In this document: positions 12,201 through 22,642 of the stretch, one piece after another
Numbering within the stretch: position 1 is the first letter of the stretch
Layout of the letters: each line of letters begins with the position of its first letter
DNA from: Melitaea cinxia
Taxonomy: Eukaryota; Arthropoda; Insecta; Lepidoptera; Nymphalidae
Reading direction: 5' to 3'
Assembly: GCF_905220565.1 (NCBI RefSeq)
Contig: NC_059421.1
Location: 7,578,501-7,642,500, forward strand
DNA: 64,000 nt
Program-made: the position numbers and the translations under genes
The notes under the pieces: generated by a model
What the model saw: the letters and a program-made list of their open reading frames with translations, nothing else
Told to the model about the DNA's origin: nothing
Database searches by the model: none

Positions 12201-15200
12201 TTGCCGTTTCAACCGTAAAAAAATTACCCTCATGCGCCTAAAGAAGCTTCACTTAAAAAAAAACCATTTATATGGTGTTGATATTTAAAATCCCATCACA
12301 ATCGTATCAATAATTCTTTACTGGAGCAAAATGAAATCTCAGAAAATTAGTATCTACCATAATGGTATAAACAAACATGTACCGATTTTTTTTATATGAT
12401 AAATAAAATCAATGAATGGTGCGCCTGCTTACTAAATAGTCTCACCAATTAGCGCGGAGATCTTAGGCCAGTAGTACATGACGTATCTCAAGCCAGTGAA
12501 GTGGGCTTCGATCTGAAGCTCGCACGAGAACACTTGTAGGAAACGCGACTGTAACTCGACGTAGGCGTCGGTTACTGGACGATTCTGTAATAAATAGAAT
12601 AAATCTCAAGAGATTGGTTGGATGGATGTTTGTTATGCAGTCACGTCGGTACTGCTGTCCGGATCTGGACGTAATTTAGCACTAAGATACTGTCTGATTA
12701 AGATACAAGGCTACTTTTTATTTCAAATTTTTTCGGTCACCAACCCGCCTAAACGGCGTGGTGACTATGTAATGCAACACACATGAGTTCACGCCATTTT
12801 TGGCGCGAACTTGTGGAGGCCTATGTCCAGCATTGGACTGCGATAGGCTGATGTGCGTGTGTTTTTATTTAAAAAAAAATGTTTATTACAGGACGAAAGG
12901 TTAAATAAGTCTTTTTGCAATGGTAGTTGGAAGACCAGAAAATGACATACTATATTTTTATTCCGAAATAATGCACACTTAACTGAGGTAGGGCACAGCA
13001 GGAATTTTCTGCTCAAAATATGGAGCAGCCCGACTGGGGTAGTACCTCGACCTTATAGAAGATCACAGCAAAATAATACTGTTTTCAAGCAGTATTGTGG
13101 TCCTGTTGGTGAGTAAGGTGACCAGAGTTCCTGGGGGGGGGGGATTGGGTCGGCAACGCGCTTGCGATGCTTCTGGTGTTGCAGGCGTCTATAAGCTACG
13201 GTAATCTCTTACCATCAGGTGAGCCGTAAGCTTGTTTGCCGACCTAGTAATATATATACAAAAAAAAACACTTTCTTTCTTGGGTACCACAAGAACTCAC
13301 TGAAAACCTAATGGATCGTGTACTCATTTGCGATTCTCTCTTAAAACGTAGTCATATCGAACCATTTTGAAGAGATTGATCACTGGTGACGAAAAGTGCA
13401 TACATAAGCCACAGGCTTTATCATCCGAGCTAAGATCCCTCGATTAGTAAAGGAGGCAATTGAAGTCAAAAATGGCGGAATTCAATAGGGAACACGGATT
13501 CAGGAAACAGAGTATGTGGAATTCGGTGATTAGACATTAATATTAGTGGAAATCTTATTAAAAATCTTATTAAAAATTTTTTGGTGGGTAGGCGTGAAAT
13601 AACTGACAACGTAAAATTTTGCTCTCGGTATTTTATTTAGTTAAATATTTTATTTTAAGTATATAATTGAACAATATTTATGCTTTGCTAGTTTGTAGTG
13701 CCTACCAGCTGGATAGATTCCTTTAATTTCTCACTAGTCATCTACTTATCGTACTTCTCAACATAATGGAGTCAGTTAAGGATACTTTGTCTACCATGGC
13801 TAACATGTTTAAAGCTAGCATGAGTGAGTTCCAACAGGAGTTAAATCGATCTTCATCACCATCCACAACTGCCTCCCTATCTGCAGAATTCAAAATTTTT
13901 AAAAACTTTGTCTTGGTGGCATTATCTACCCTTCAACGCCAGGTAGAATTTCTAGCGAGAGATATGGATAACCTGGAAATGAAGAGGAGAAGAAAAATGT
14001 TACTTTTGCATGGGATTGAGGAAGAAAAATCTGAAGACACCAATGCTCGTGTCACCTCTATAATAGCGGCACATTTGGACTTGCCTAATTTTGCTACTTC
14101 AAGTATCAAATTTTCACACAGACTTGGCAAACCCTCAGCCAATAAGAACAGGCCGATTGTCGTGAAGTTCTCTGATGCCGGCGTCCGAGACAGAGTTTGG
14201 TTTGCTAAAACTAAGTTGAAAGGCACTGGTGTTACGCAATCAGAATTTCTCACAAAGACACGGCATGACTTATTTCTTGCAGCACGACAACGTTTTGGCG
14301 TCGGAAAGTGTTGGACTAAGGAGGGCCGAATTTATGTGATGGCTACGGATCACTCACGACACCAGGTAGAAAATCCTTCGGATCTCGATTCCATTAGCAA
14401 CTCACCTTCAAAAATACAAGACATAGGTGAAACAACCTCAAAATGCGTGGACAGGACTACTTCTACACGAACGAAGAGAATTGCTAAGAAATAACTCTAA
14501 TAATACTTACTTTGTTTATCTTATGAGACATCTCATAATAGTAAGTTTATTTACATAATAATTTTGTTTGTTTTTTTTTTTTTATTTGGTAGTACTTGTC
14601 ACGTTTGTCTTTTAGATATAATTGTGTATATAGTATACATAAATCATATAATTTCATAAATTACCATTAGGTTTTAGTATAGTATTAAATTGTTAAAGTA
14701 GTGTTTAAAATAGGTATTTATAATTCACGTTTGTCTTTTGGATATGATTATGTATATAATATACATAAATCATATAATTTTATAAATTACTATTAGGTTT
14801 TAGTATACTATTATACTGTTAAAGTGGTGTTTAAAATAGATATTTGTTTTGTTTACATTTACATTCACAATTGTCAACGTGATTTAAAATGACATCTGTT
14901 GTAAAGTATTGATCTGGATTCTAAAGTGTCTATTTTGTCTATGGCATATCGTAAATGTTGTATCATAGTGTTTTGTTTTAAAAATGTTTCTAACATAGCA
15001 ACATAAGAATAGGATATATATAAATAGATACAAACAAAAGGAAGGTTTAGTCAACATTAGTCTTGTTAAGTTTTATTGTTTTAAAATTACTTCGTTCTAA
15101 TATTATTAGGTATTATATGTCTGTTAGAATTTTAATAATTAAGTTAAATTCGTATAAAAACTTAAAGTTTGTAATTCAGATTTCTATTTCTTTTTTTTTT

Positions 15201-18200
15201 TTTTCTTTCTTGTATATATATATATTTTTTGCATAGTTCTATACTTTACATTTTTGGATGTTTTGTAAGTAGATGCTAGTTTTGTATTTTTTTTTTTCAT
15301 TTTATAATTGGGCAAGACTTGAATATAAGGTAGTTATTTTGATTGATTATATATTTGTTGTATCTGTATATAAGTAAACTATAATTTATTAATATATATT
15401 ACATTTTTATATTACTGTTTTTATAATTATTATTATATATTTATTTATTATATCTTATATTTATACTACTTATAGTTTATATACATTTTTCTTGATGGAT
15501 TTCGCAATGACAAGCATCGATAGTAATGACGCTTTTCTCTCTCTCTCGTCCTTATCGTCTGAAGCAAGTACCGACGATAGTTTCCAGAGTATCCCTTCCC
15601 TTAATGAATCGCTCAACTCTCATTTTTCATCTCTTCCTAGAAATTTTAACATTGTCCACATTAATGCACAGAGTATTCCTGCTCATTACTCTGACCTCTT
15701 AACCTCATTTAGTAACAAAAATCTTCACGCTATTCTTGTATCCGAGACGTGGCTTAAACCGTGTTTACCCTCAACTTCATATTCCTTACCTGGTTTTCAA
15801 TTAATTAGAAATGATCGCATTAATAGGCCTGGTGGAGGTGTTGCCATATATTTACGTTCCCACATATCTTTTAACATTATCAGTACATCACTATCCTTAT
15901 CCGGTCCTAGTGCAGAACATCTTTTCTTAGAGCTTACTTTTTCTCACTCTAAGGTTGTCCTATGTGTGTTTTATAATCCTTCTGTTTCTATTGACTACTT
16001 TTCACAACTAGAAAGTCTTCTTGAAAAATTCTCTCCTCAATACGATCACACCATCCTCATGGGTGATTTTAACACGTGTTTACTAAAAAATGACTATAAA
16101 TCTGTAAAACTCAACTCTCTCATTACTTCATCTAATTTAAATATATTACCTCTTTCGGCCACGCACTGTCTCCCAAATCGTAACCCCTCTCTTCTCGATT
16201 TAATTATTGTCTCCTCCACTGACCTTGTTGAAAAATATAGTCAGTGTAATGCTCTTGCCTTTTCCTACCATGACCTTATCTACTTATCGTATAGACTACG
16301 ACCACCAAAACCAAAATCTAGGATCCTTATGCTGCGTAATTTTGATGGAATCGACCATGATCGCTTGCATGAAGATGCCGTTAAAATCGACTGGTCGGTG
16401 GTTCTCACTGCCGATACAATTGATGAGCGTGTTACTACGTTTAACTCTCTTTTAACTAATCTTTATAACATCCACGCTCCCATTCGCCCAGTTCGCATCA
16501 AACATCTACCCGCACCCTGGCTAACCGATGACATCAGAGCTATTCAACATAGAAGAAACATTGCGAAGGCTAAATATCGGGCAAACCCTAACGAAAAAAA
16601 TTTAGAAAAATATAAAAAAATAAGAAATCGCTGCAATACAATATCGCTGCAATTAGACTTCAATCAGCTTAATCAGCACTTCTTAACTTCTGATTCTATT
16701 GATGGATCGATCAAATTAAATACACTTTCACAAATTTCAGCTACATCCACTCCAACTTTCCCCTCATTTACTTTCAGTCAGTTCACTGTACGTGATGTTA
16801 AGAGGAATATTTTAGAAATTAGCTCTAATTCTGTTGGCGCTGACAGCATAAGCCGTAAAATGATCATGCCGATTATTGATGTTGTAGCTCCTATTATTAC
16901 ATCAATCTTTAACTTTTCTATCCAATCCTGCACCTTTCCATCTGTGTGGAAAGATGCTCAAATTATCCCTCTACCAAAAAAGCTGAATCCCTCTAATTAT
17001 TCTGACTATCGTCCTATAGCTATTCTTCCCTTCCTTTCAAAAGTACTTGAGCGACTTATTTACAAACAAATGACTCCTTTTCTTCTTCAACACAACCTCT
17101 TCAATCCTATGCAATCTGGTTTTCGGCATGGTCATAGTACGACTACTGCTTTAGTTAAAATTACAGATGACATCAGATTAGGTATGGACAATCAACTCGT
17201 CACAGTATTAATTTTACTTGATTTCAGTAATGCTTTTAATGCTGTTGATTTTGATTTACTACTAGCCACACTTAGTTCTCTTAACATATCTCCTGAAGTG
17301 ATTGACTGGTTTCATAATTACTTGCACAATCGTCGGCAGCGCATACACATTGATGGTCATTCTTCCAACTGGTGTATGAGTAAAGCTGGCGTGCCGCAAG
17401 GTGGCGTGTTGTCTCCTCTATTATTTTCGATTTTTATTTCATCTGTCACTAATCACATCTCTTCTCTCTGTCATTTGTACGCAGATGATCTTCAAATCTA
17501 CTCACAATCTCATCTCAGTGAAATCTCGCAATGTATAAATTTGTTGAATAAAGATCTTACATCTATTCAACGATGGAGTAAGTCTTATGGTTTAAGGGTT
17601 AATCCTATAAAAACGCAGGTTATTGTCGTCGGCAGTCAGAAGTTGATTTCCCGTATCAACTGGACGCAATTACCGCCATTAATAATTGATGGGGTTTGTT
17701 TACCGATAAGTGATAAGGTTAAAAATTTGGGAGTTACTTTTGATAAATATCTTTCTTGGATTCCTCATGTTAATGAAGTAAGTAGGAAATTGTTTGCCTC
17801 GATGAAATTGCTAAAAAGGCTACGTAACTTTCTCCCTATTTCCACTAAAATAAAGATAGCGCAATCCCTTCTGCTTCCCATTCTTGATTACGCCAATACG
17901 TGCTTTATTAATCTAAACGAGGAACAAGTAAATAAACTTGAGCGCCTACAAAACCTCTGTATTCGATTTATATTTGGACTTCGCAAATATGACCACGTTT
18001 CTGAATTTCGAAAAAAACTCAAGTGGCTTCCTATACGACTTCGAAGGAATACTCACATATTGACCCTTCTTTATACTATCCTCTTCAATCCTTCTGCTCC
18101 GCACTATTTAAAAAATCGATTTGAGTTTCTCAGTAATTCTCACGAACGGCCTCTCCGTTCGAAAGAAAGCCGGATATTGAAGATCCCTGCACATTCTACA

Positions 18201-21200
18201 TCCTTTTATTCTACATCTTTTACTGTAGAAGCTTGTCGTCTTTGGAACTCATTGCCACTGTCTATAAAGAATGCTCAAACATTAGAGACATTTAAAAAAC
18301 TCACAAAAGAAATGTATTTATCGTCTTAATGTATGTCAAGCAATTTTATTTCAATGAGTACTTTATGCTATGATGTTTTGTCTGTCATTTAAAATTTATC
18401 AGGTTTTTTTTTTTATTATTATTGATATATATGTATTTGTGTATGTATGTGTATGTGTATGTATATGTATGTGTATGTATGTATATATGTATATGTATAT
18501 ATCTGAATGTATGTATATGTAAGTAAATGTATTTGGTGTACATGTACGTTTGTGACTATGTACATATGTATGTTACATAACATTTTTGCGCCCCATCCCA
18601 CACTTCTTATTTAGTCCTCTGCCCAAAGGTTGCCTGGAAGAGATCGCTGTATTAGCGATAAGGCCGCCTGTTGCAGCTGATGCAAATTTTATTTTTATAT
18701 TTTATTTGTTATGCTGTTAAAACCTTGTATTAGTGTGCGAAAGTGTAAATAAATAAATAAATAAATAAAAATAATGTTTGAATCATTCTTTTTGCGCTTA
18801 TTAGAAAGACACACGAATGGCTAAATATATGAATGAATTATATTTATTTATCTTTTGATATATGTATTGTAAAGCACTAGTGGGTTTGTAAATTAAATAG
18901 CCAAGGCGATTATCACAATTTCTCTATATTTTTAAATAATAATGAATGCTTAAAATGATTATCTACCCTTTTTATACAATTTTACCGATGAGTCAAATCA
19001 GAGCTAATTATTGATTTATTTATTTCAAATATTTGGTACATAACAAAAACTATTTGTAACGATAATAACTACATTAGTATAAAACTGTGTCGCAGTCATT
19101 AACACCCTCCTCACAAAGCGTCGTATCACAAAGATGACCAAATGTTACAAAAAATAAATATAAACACAATGAAACCAGGAATAATAAAGATCAAACAACT
19201 ATAAAATACCTAACTATGATAAAACAAAGATAATAAAAAGGGATGCAATGATGTGGAATTTAGAAACGTGTGTTTTGTGTAAGTACGAAATGTTTGTGTG
19301 TGTGTGTGTTTGTGTGTGTATGTGTGTGCGTAGGTGTGTGCGTATGTGTTTGTTAGAATATGTGGATACGTTTCACTTCGTTCACCTATAAAAACACCAA
19401 AAATGTCTAGCTAGGTTACAGTGACCAAAAGTTTTTCCGTCGAATGTAATTATAAATAAGAATATTAAATGTTGATTTAAGACATTATTACATGTATGTA
19501 CTAATCTATATCATAACAATTAATATGAACTACGTCATAACCGTCGGGCGACTATTGAATACTTGATAACACTATTTTTAATTCGTATTTTTTTGAAATC
19601 ACATAATTTTTATATCTAACTGATTTTTTTCTCTTTTTATTGTTTAATTCACTTTCTATTTTGGTAATTAATTATAAATTATTTAATTATTATTAATTAT
19701 TTAATTATTATTAATTATTTAATTATTATTAATTATTAATTTATATTAATTTATTGTTAGTGGAAACTTTATTGATAAATGTGTTTTGTAAGAAATTTAA
19801 TTGTATGTGATGTTTATATTGTTTGTTTCCCAAATAAATAAAATAAATAGCTTATGTGAGGGTGGGTTACGATATTGGTGCTCAAAGCCCAAGTAAGACA
19901 CTGTTAGTGTAGTTTGTCGTGGCGAACAAGTGCGTCCGTGTGACTAAACTAGTCGTCCAAAACGAAGAAGAAAGAAGGTAGACAGATTTTTCTGATCTAT
20001 CGCCATCTACAAACACCGTACGTCAGTCTTCTTCTTCTTCTTCAGGTTGAAATGGCTTTCAATAGTGCCAGATGAGCTACGTCAGTCTCCCTATAATCGT
20101 GACGATTAAAACATTGACGAAATATAGTAATATTACAAATATAGTAATATTTAATATACCACAAAAAAAAAAAAAAAAAAAAAAAACAATAAACGTGGAA
20201 TCTACATAATATGCGATTTTTGGAAATTAGATAATAATCCCCTTGACTGGATCATATTATCTACAAAGACTAACGATTCTCATAAGGCAGTTAAAATCAA
20301 TAATTTAAATTTTTATTCATATTTTAAATTGCGATGAAGAGAACCAATAAACATGAACAAAAATGTAAAAAAAAAAACAAGCATTAAGTTACGTATCTCA
20401 GGAACAGATTACCATAATCATATGTATATGAAAGATATTTATTTATAATTTAAAAAAAAAACAAGGATAATAAAATAATTTAAATTTTTATACCGACCCA
20501 TTATCCGAACATTAATTGAATGAATGACAACATAGAAGAAAATATGATTTCAGTTGACTACAACTATAACTAGACTAAAAAAACTTACTGGATCATCTTG
20601 AAAGTCAGTGAAAAGTTCCACTTGTATTAACTGTTTCTCTTCATGTATACCTGCTACCAATAGAGGAGCGTAAGCTAATGTTCGCATTATTTGATGCAGT
20701 CTTGATCTGAAAAGAATGCCTTTATTACACCATGCAATGTCACAATTGTTATAATTTATTTTTAAAACTTTAAAATGTATTCTAGTCTATAAATAAAAAA
20801 AATCGATTTTTTTAATTTCATATTTTCAAAGTGTATACCTTCAAGATTAAGCCTCTATCTACACTAGAAACATGGGACTTGTTGTCGTCATATTTTATCA
20901 GCAGTATCTATTCAACTCCCCAAGTCGCTTGTACTCTAAATTAGTAAACACTAAAGTGATCGTAATGATCATTAAGAAGCATTTTAAAAACTCTAATTTA
21001 TTTTTTATATGTCATGAATGCCACGCGTGCCAGAACCTTCATTCTTTTTTCATAGAAAAAAATCTATATAATCTTAACAATTATATATTTATCAAATGTT
21101 TTACATCAGAAGATCACATAATATTAATATAACTTTGTGTGAAGAAGTCGAGGGTATTATAAAAAATCTTATTTATAATTATATACATACCTATGTCTTA

Positions 21201-22642
21201 GCATTGTTGATCTACAAGATGATGATACTAATACACCACCAGCAGCCCTCATCTGAGCACAAACCATGAACATACCTACAAAAATTTTTGAATGAAAATG
21301 ATATAGGAAAAAATTATAGTGTAGCTATAATTTTTTTTTAGAATACTAAATACGAAAATATTTGTTTGTAACTAACTTAAAAAAGGAGGAAGTGCATACA
21401 ATAACTGTCACTTTTTATGTGTATATTATCTCATAACTTTTTAGAGGTTGTTCATGTAGTCCCATTTAAATTCGATCAAGATCTAACAAGCAGTTTTTAA
21501 AAACTGTAAATGAAAATATATTTAAGGAACAGTTGATTGTCAGCTTTTTTTTCAATAAAGTTTAAATCATATACCTAAGTCCTTATTAATCTGAGACTCT
21601 GGCACTTCAAGAAGAAGTTTAATGCGATATGCTTGTGAAGACATTAGCATGTGACTCCGTCTTGTTAGCTGAACATGCGCTGATGGGAACGAACATACAC
21701 CTAAGTTTTCGTCACATGATCTGAAAATCAATGAAAATAATATTTTATGAAGTAAAATACTTTTACTCATCGTTTTAACTACTGAATTATTATAAAATTA
21801 CTAACTGACCCCGCAAACATTGTTTTATTTATTTATTTTATTTATTCAGAAAAACTTACAGCTGTACATAACAAATTAAAAATACAATTAAAAACTAATC
21901 CGTTACAGTTACCCTTGTATTTTAGGGGTATGAAAAATAGATGTTGGCCGATTCTCAGACCTACCCAATATGCACATAAAATTTCATAAAAATCTGTCAG
22001 ACCGTTTAGAGAGTATTGTAACTAACATTGTGACACTAGAATTTTATATAAAAGATGAACTCTTGATCTTCTGAAATGATGTGGTACAATATTTTGCAGT
22101 AATGACAGGGGATCATTTTCAAAACTAAACTTTCACATTTTGCTAAATAGAGAATATTTTTAAAAATAGAAACGAATAATAAACTAGGCCACTCAGTAAA
22201 CTCAGAATCACGTTATTTCAGATTCATTAGAATCATAGGAAAAACTTCTATTCTGTACCTAATTGCTTTCCGATGTAGGTAAAGACCAGTGATAGCGTTA
22301 TAAATATTAGAAAGAGAAAGAGTTGACATTTTTAAGTTCAGATGTAATATATGATATTGTTTATAAAACTCACTTGAACTGCAAATGTACTGGTCGAACG
22401 TGCGTCACATTCGGCATATAAGTGTAGTAGAACACAACATACAGGAAAATTGATATCCACAAAATTGCCGACAGAAACACTGAAAGTACTGCTAATCTAT
22501 ATAAAATCTCTTTTACACTCGTAATACTATCATTAGTCTTCTTCTTATATCCCGTGTACTGATCATTCACAAAAGCCGCTATTGGATGACGAACGAAATC
22601 GCGAAGAACTTTAAAGGGATTAGTATAAGCTAGAACATCCAT
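9283..22642 (-). CDS. Seipin: Seipin (lipid-droplet biogenesis protein), complete, 8 exons
   Basis: Seipin is an ER membrane protein that forms rings at ER-lipid droplet contacts and controls droplet growth. Exons on the minus strand: 22642-22374, 21720-21575, 21275-21191, 20706-20589, 12584-12446, 11274-11189, 10388-10307, 9365-9283. All junctions are GT-AG with matching phases and total 1008 nt (335 aa plus stop). Membrane span 1 is about residues 47-74 (exon 1), span 2 about 244-272 (exons 5-6); the lumenal part between holds family motifs such as GVCSFPSAHVQLTRR, LLLEVPES, LVSSSCRSTMLRHRS and FTGLRYVMYYWP. The cytosolic tail is Lys/Glu-rich and ends KKKS, fitting a KKXX ER-retrieval signal. 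Intron 4 (about 8 kb) holds a LINE in the opposite direction. The start ATG is the first in the exon; an earlier non-coding exon cannot be excluded. It is divergent with VARS2. Confidence 0.93.
9590..9790 (+). repeat. Diverged fragment of the AACCGACTTCC repeat in seipin intron 7
   Basis: CCTTTTACTGGCTGTACCAA..., GAGTTATCCCTAATAAT and CGATGTAATCTTTTTTTTCG match internal and 3' modules of the family copy at 6724. Confidence 0.5.
10004..10041. repeat. 18-bp perfect hairpin
   Basis: Arms 10004-10021 and 10024-10041 (TACAAAAACCCTACAACG and its exact reverse complement) are separated by two bases. It lies at the end of a GC-richer block (about 9830-10060) in seipin intron 7 that resembles nothing else in the window. 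Confidence 0.75.
10130..10230 (-). repeat. Fragment of the tRNA-derived SINE
   Basis: CACACAAGCACAAACAACCA, ACCACAGCGAAAA and GGGCAATACAAATGT match the minus orientation of the SINE middle (compare about 6270-6315). Confidence 0.45.
10704..10785 (+). mobile_element. 3' tail of the LINE found complete at 25539-29713
   Basis: TGATTTTTGTCACACC followed by GTTAAATGCTAA-like sequence and a TTTAAATAA end parallels 29636-29715 closely. It is a severely 5'-truncated copy in seipin intron 6. Confidence 0.7.
10960..11172 (-). repeat. CTAGCTGACCC repeat family, minus copy
   Basis: Starts (plus strand) TATAAAATTCTCGTGTCACG, has ACCGATTTTAATGAAATTTT inside and ends GCCAGGTCAGCTAG. Same family as copies at 21803, 34760, 47962, 48600 and 60414. 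Confidence 0.6.
12003..12133. mobile_element. Foldback MITE with TAA target duplication (Tourist-like)
   Basis: A 131-bp element almost entirely two inverted arms of about 63 bp around a short loop, ends CGCCGAGTTGCACG/CGTGCAACTCGGCG. It is flanked by TAA at 12000-12002 and 12134-12136; 3-bp TWA duplications are typical of PIF/Harbinger (Tourist) MITEs. In seipin intron 5-6. Confidence 0.85.
12733..12850 (+). repeat. RTE-tailed short interspersed repeat, copy 3
   Basis: CGGTCACCAACCCGCCT through TTGTGGAGGCCTATGTCCAG and GGACTGCGATAGGCTGA; same family as 5290-5462. Confidence 0.7.
13020..13270 (+). mobile_element. SINE-like repeat of the GGGTCGGCAACGCGC family
   Basis: Begins near GAGCAGCCCGACTGGGGTAG, holds a G-run at about 13131-13142, GGTCGGCAACGCGCTTGCGA, TACCATCAGGTGAGCCGTAA and GCCGACCTAGT, and ends in an A-rich tail. 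Fragments near 2518 and 29920. Confidence 0.65.
13281..13402 (+). pseudogene. Decayed mariner transposase fragment
   Basis: The reading frame gives WVPQELTENLMDRV, then ICDSLLKRSHIEPF, then a stop; a shifted frame continues LKRLITGDEKC. This matches the segment leading to the first catalytic Asp (TGDEKW) of mariner DD34D transposases. One stop and one frameshift within 120 bases, no other part recognised: a dead fragment, directly after the A-tail of the repeat at 13020. Confidence 0.75.
13766..14494 (+). CDS. LINE 1 ORF1 protein (coiled coil plus RRM-like)
   Basis: 242 aa. An N-terminal region with a helical, coiled-coil-like pattern (about residues 1-75) is followed by KRRRKMLLLHGIEEE and an RRM-like segment with FSHRLGKP and RPIVVKFSD, then CWTKEGRIYVMA. 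This matches the layout of L1-type ORF1 proteins, which bind element RNA and act as a nucleic-acid chaperone. It has no zinc knuckles, unlike the I-like element at 54562. The ATG starts the frame and no stop interrupts it. Confidence 0.8.
   Translation: MESVKDTLSTMANMFKASMSEFQQELNRSSSPSTTASLSAEFKIFKNFVLVALSTLQRQVEFLARDMDNLEMKRRRKMLLLHGIEEEKSEDTNARVTSIIAAHLDLPNFATSSIKFSHRLGKPSANKNRPIVVKFSDAGVRDRVWFAKTKLKGTGVTQSEFLTKTRHDLFLAARQRFGVGKCWTKEGRIYVMATDHSRHQVENPSDLDSISNSPSKIQDIGETTSKCVDRTTSTRTKRIAKK
14600..14851 (+). repeat. 126-bp tandem duplication in the LINE 1 inter-ORF spacer
   Basis: CACGTTTGTCTTTT recurs at 14600 and 14726, and each is followed by closely similar sequence (CATAAATCATATAATTT, TTAGGTTTTAGTATA, GTGTTTAAAATAG). 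The rest of the 14495-15494 spacer is AT-rich with no coding capacity seen. Confidence 0.75.
15495..18329 (+). CDS. LINE 1 ORF2: endonuclease-reverse transcriptase
   Basis: 944 aa from the ATG at 15495. APE-type endonuclease at the N-terminus (IVHINAQSIP, SETWLKP, MGDFN, SYHD; about residues 50-270). Reverse transcriptase with YRPIAILPFLSKVLERL, motif A LLDFSNAFNAVD (Asp about 576), GVPQGGVLSP (about 632) and YADD (about 662). Motif A has AFN where AFD is usual, but the catalytic Asp of LDF is kept. No RNase H. The C-terminal region (LPILDYANTCF, LWNSLPLSI) is typical of CR1/Jockey-group elements; exact clade not assigned. Intact throughout, so the insertion is probably young. Confidence 0.9.
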   Translation: MDFAMTSIDSNDAFLSLSSLSSEASTDDSFQSIPSLNESLNSHFSSLPRNFNIVHINAQSIPAHYSDLLTSFSNKNLHAILVSETWLKPCLPSTSYSLPGFQLIRNDRINRPGGGVAIYLRSHISFNIISTSLSLSGPSAEHLFLELTFSHSKVVLCVFYNPSVSIDYFSQLESLLEKFSPQYDHTILMGDFNTCLLKNDYKSVKLNSLITSSNLNILPLSATHCLPNRNPSLLDLIIVSSTDLVEKYSQCNALAFSYHDLIYLSYRLRPPKPKSRILMLRNFDGIDHDRLHEDAVKIDWSVVLTADTIDERVTTFNSLLTNLYNIHAPIRPVRIKHLPAPWLTDDIRAIQHRRNIAKAKYRANPNEKNLEKYKKIRNRCNTISLQLDFNQLNQHFLTSDSIDGSIKLNTLSQISATSTPTFPSFTFSQFTVRDVKRNILEISSNSVGADSISRKMIMPIIDVVAPIITSIFNFSIQSCTFPSVWKDAQIIPLPKKLNPSNYSDYRPIAILPFLSKVLERLIYKQMTPFLLQHNLFNPMQSGFRHGHSTTTALVKITDDIRLGMDNQLVTVLILLDFSNAFNAVDFDLLLATLSSLNISPEVIDWFHNYLHNRRQRIHIDGHSSNWCMSKAGVPQGGVLSPLLFSIFISSVTNHISSLCHLYADDLQIYSQSHLSEISQCINLLNKDLTSIQRWSKSYGLRVNPIKTQVIVVGSQKLISRINWTQLPPLIIDGVCLPISDKVKNLGVTFDKYLSWIPHVNEVSRKLFASMKLLKRLRNFLPISTKIKIAQSLLLPILDYANTCFINLNEEQVNKLERLQNLCIRFIFGLRKYDHVSEFRKKLKWLPIRLRRNTHILTLLYTILFNPSAPHYLKNRFEFLSNSHERPLRSKESRILKIPAHSTSFYSTSFTVEACRLWNSLPLSIKNAQTLETFKKLTKEMYLSS
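18425..18545. repeat. TATG/TGTA-type variable simple repeat in LINE 1 3' UTR
   Basis: Alternating TGTATG, TGTGTATG and TATATG units over about 120 bases. Confidence 0.8.
18775..20588. other. Rest of seipin intron 4: simple repeats only
   Basis: Contains a TG-rich microsatellite at about 19287-19352, three to four AATTATTTAATTATTATT units at about 19665-19745 and an A24 run at 20163-20186. No coding region or recognised transposon otherwise. Confidence 0.6.
21370..21562 (+). repeat. Diverged AACCGACTTCC-family fragment in seipin intron 2
   Basis: AACTTAAAAAAGGAGGAAGT, GTAGTCCCATTTAAATTCGA and GATCTAACAAGCAGTTTTT parallel the family copy at 6724, much reduced. Confidence 0.5.
21803..22048 (+). 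repeat. CTAGCTGACCC repeat family, plus copy
   Basis: Starts ACTGACCCCGCAAACATTGT, contains CCCAATATGCACATAAAATT and ends ACACTAGAATTTTATATAAA. A run of TTATT units lies inside. Confidence 0.6.

Larger units (their letters stand above)
13680..18772 (+). mobile_element. Non-LTR retrotransposon 1 (CR1/Jockey-like) in seipin intron 4
   Basis: Holds two intact ORFs (13766-14494, 15495-18329), a long 1-kb spacer and a 3' UTR ending in about five TAAA units (18746-18770). A 3' UTR block (CCCAAAGGTTGCCTGGAAGA, then GCGATAAGGCCGCCTG) is familiar from lepidopteran LINEs. The 5' boundary is uncertain and no target duplication was found. Opposite in direction to seipin, so its sequence is antisense in the host pre-mRNA. 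Confidence 0.85.

Noticed and set aside
18419..18601. Minus-strand ORF with Tyr-Thr-Ile repeats
   Set aside because: Translation of a simple repeat in the LINE 1 3' UTR.
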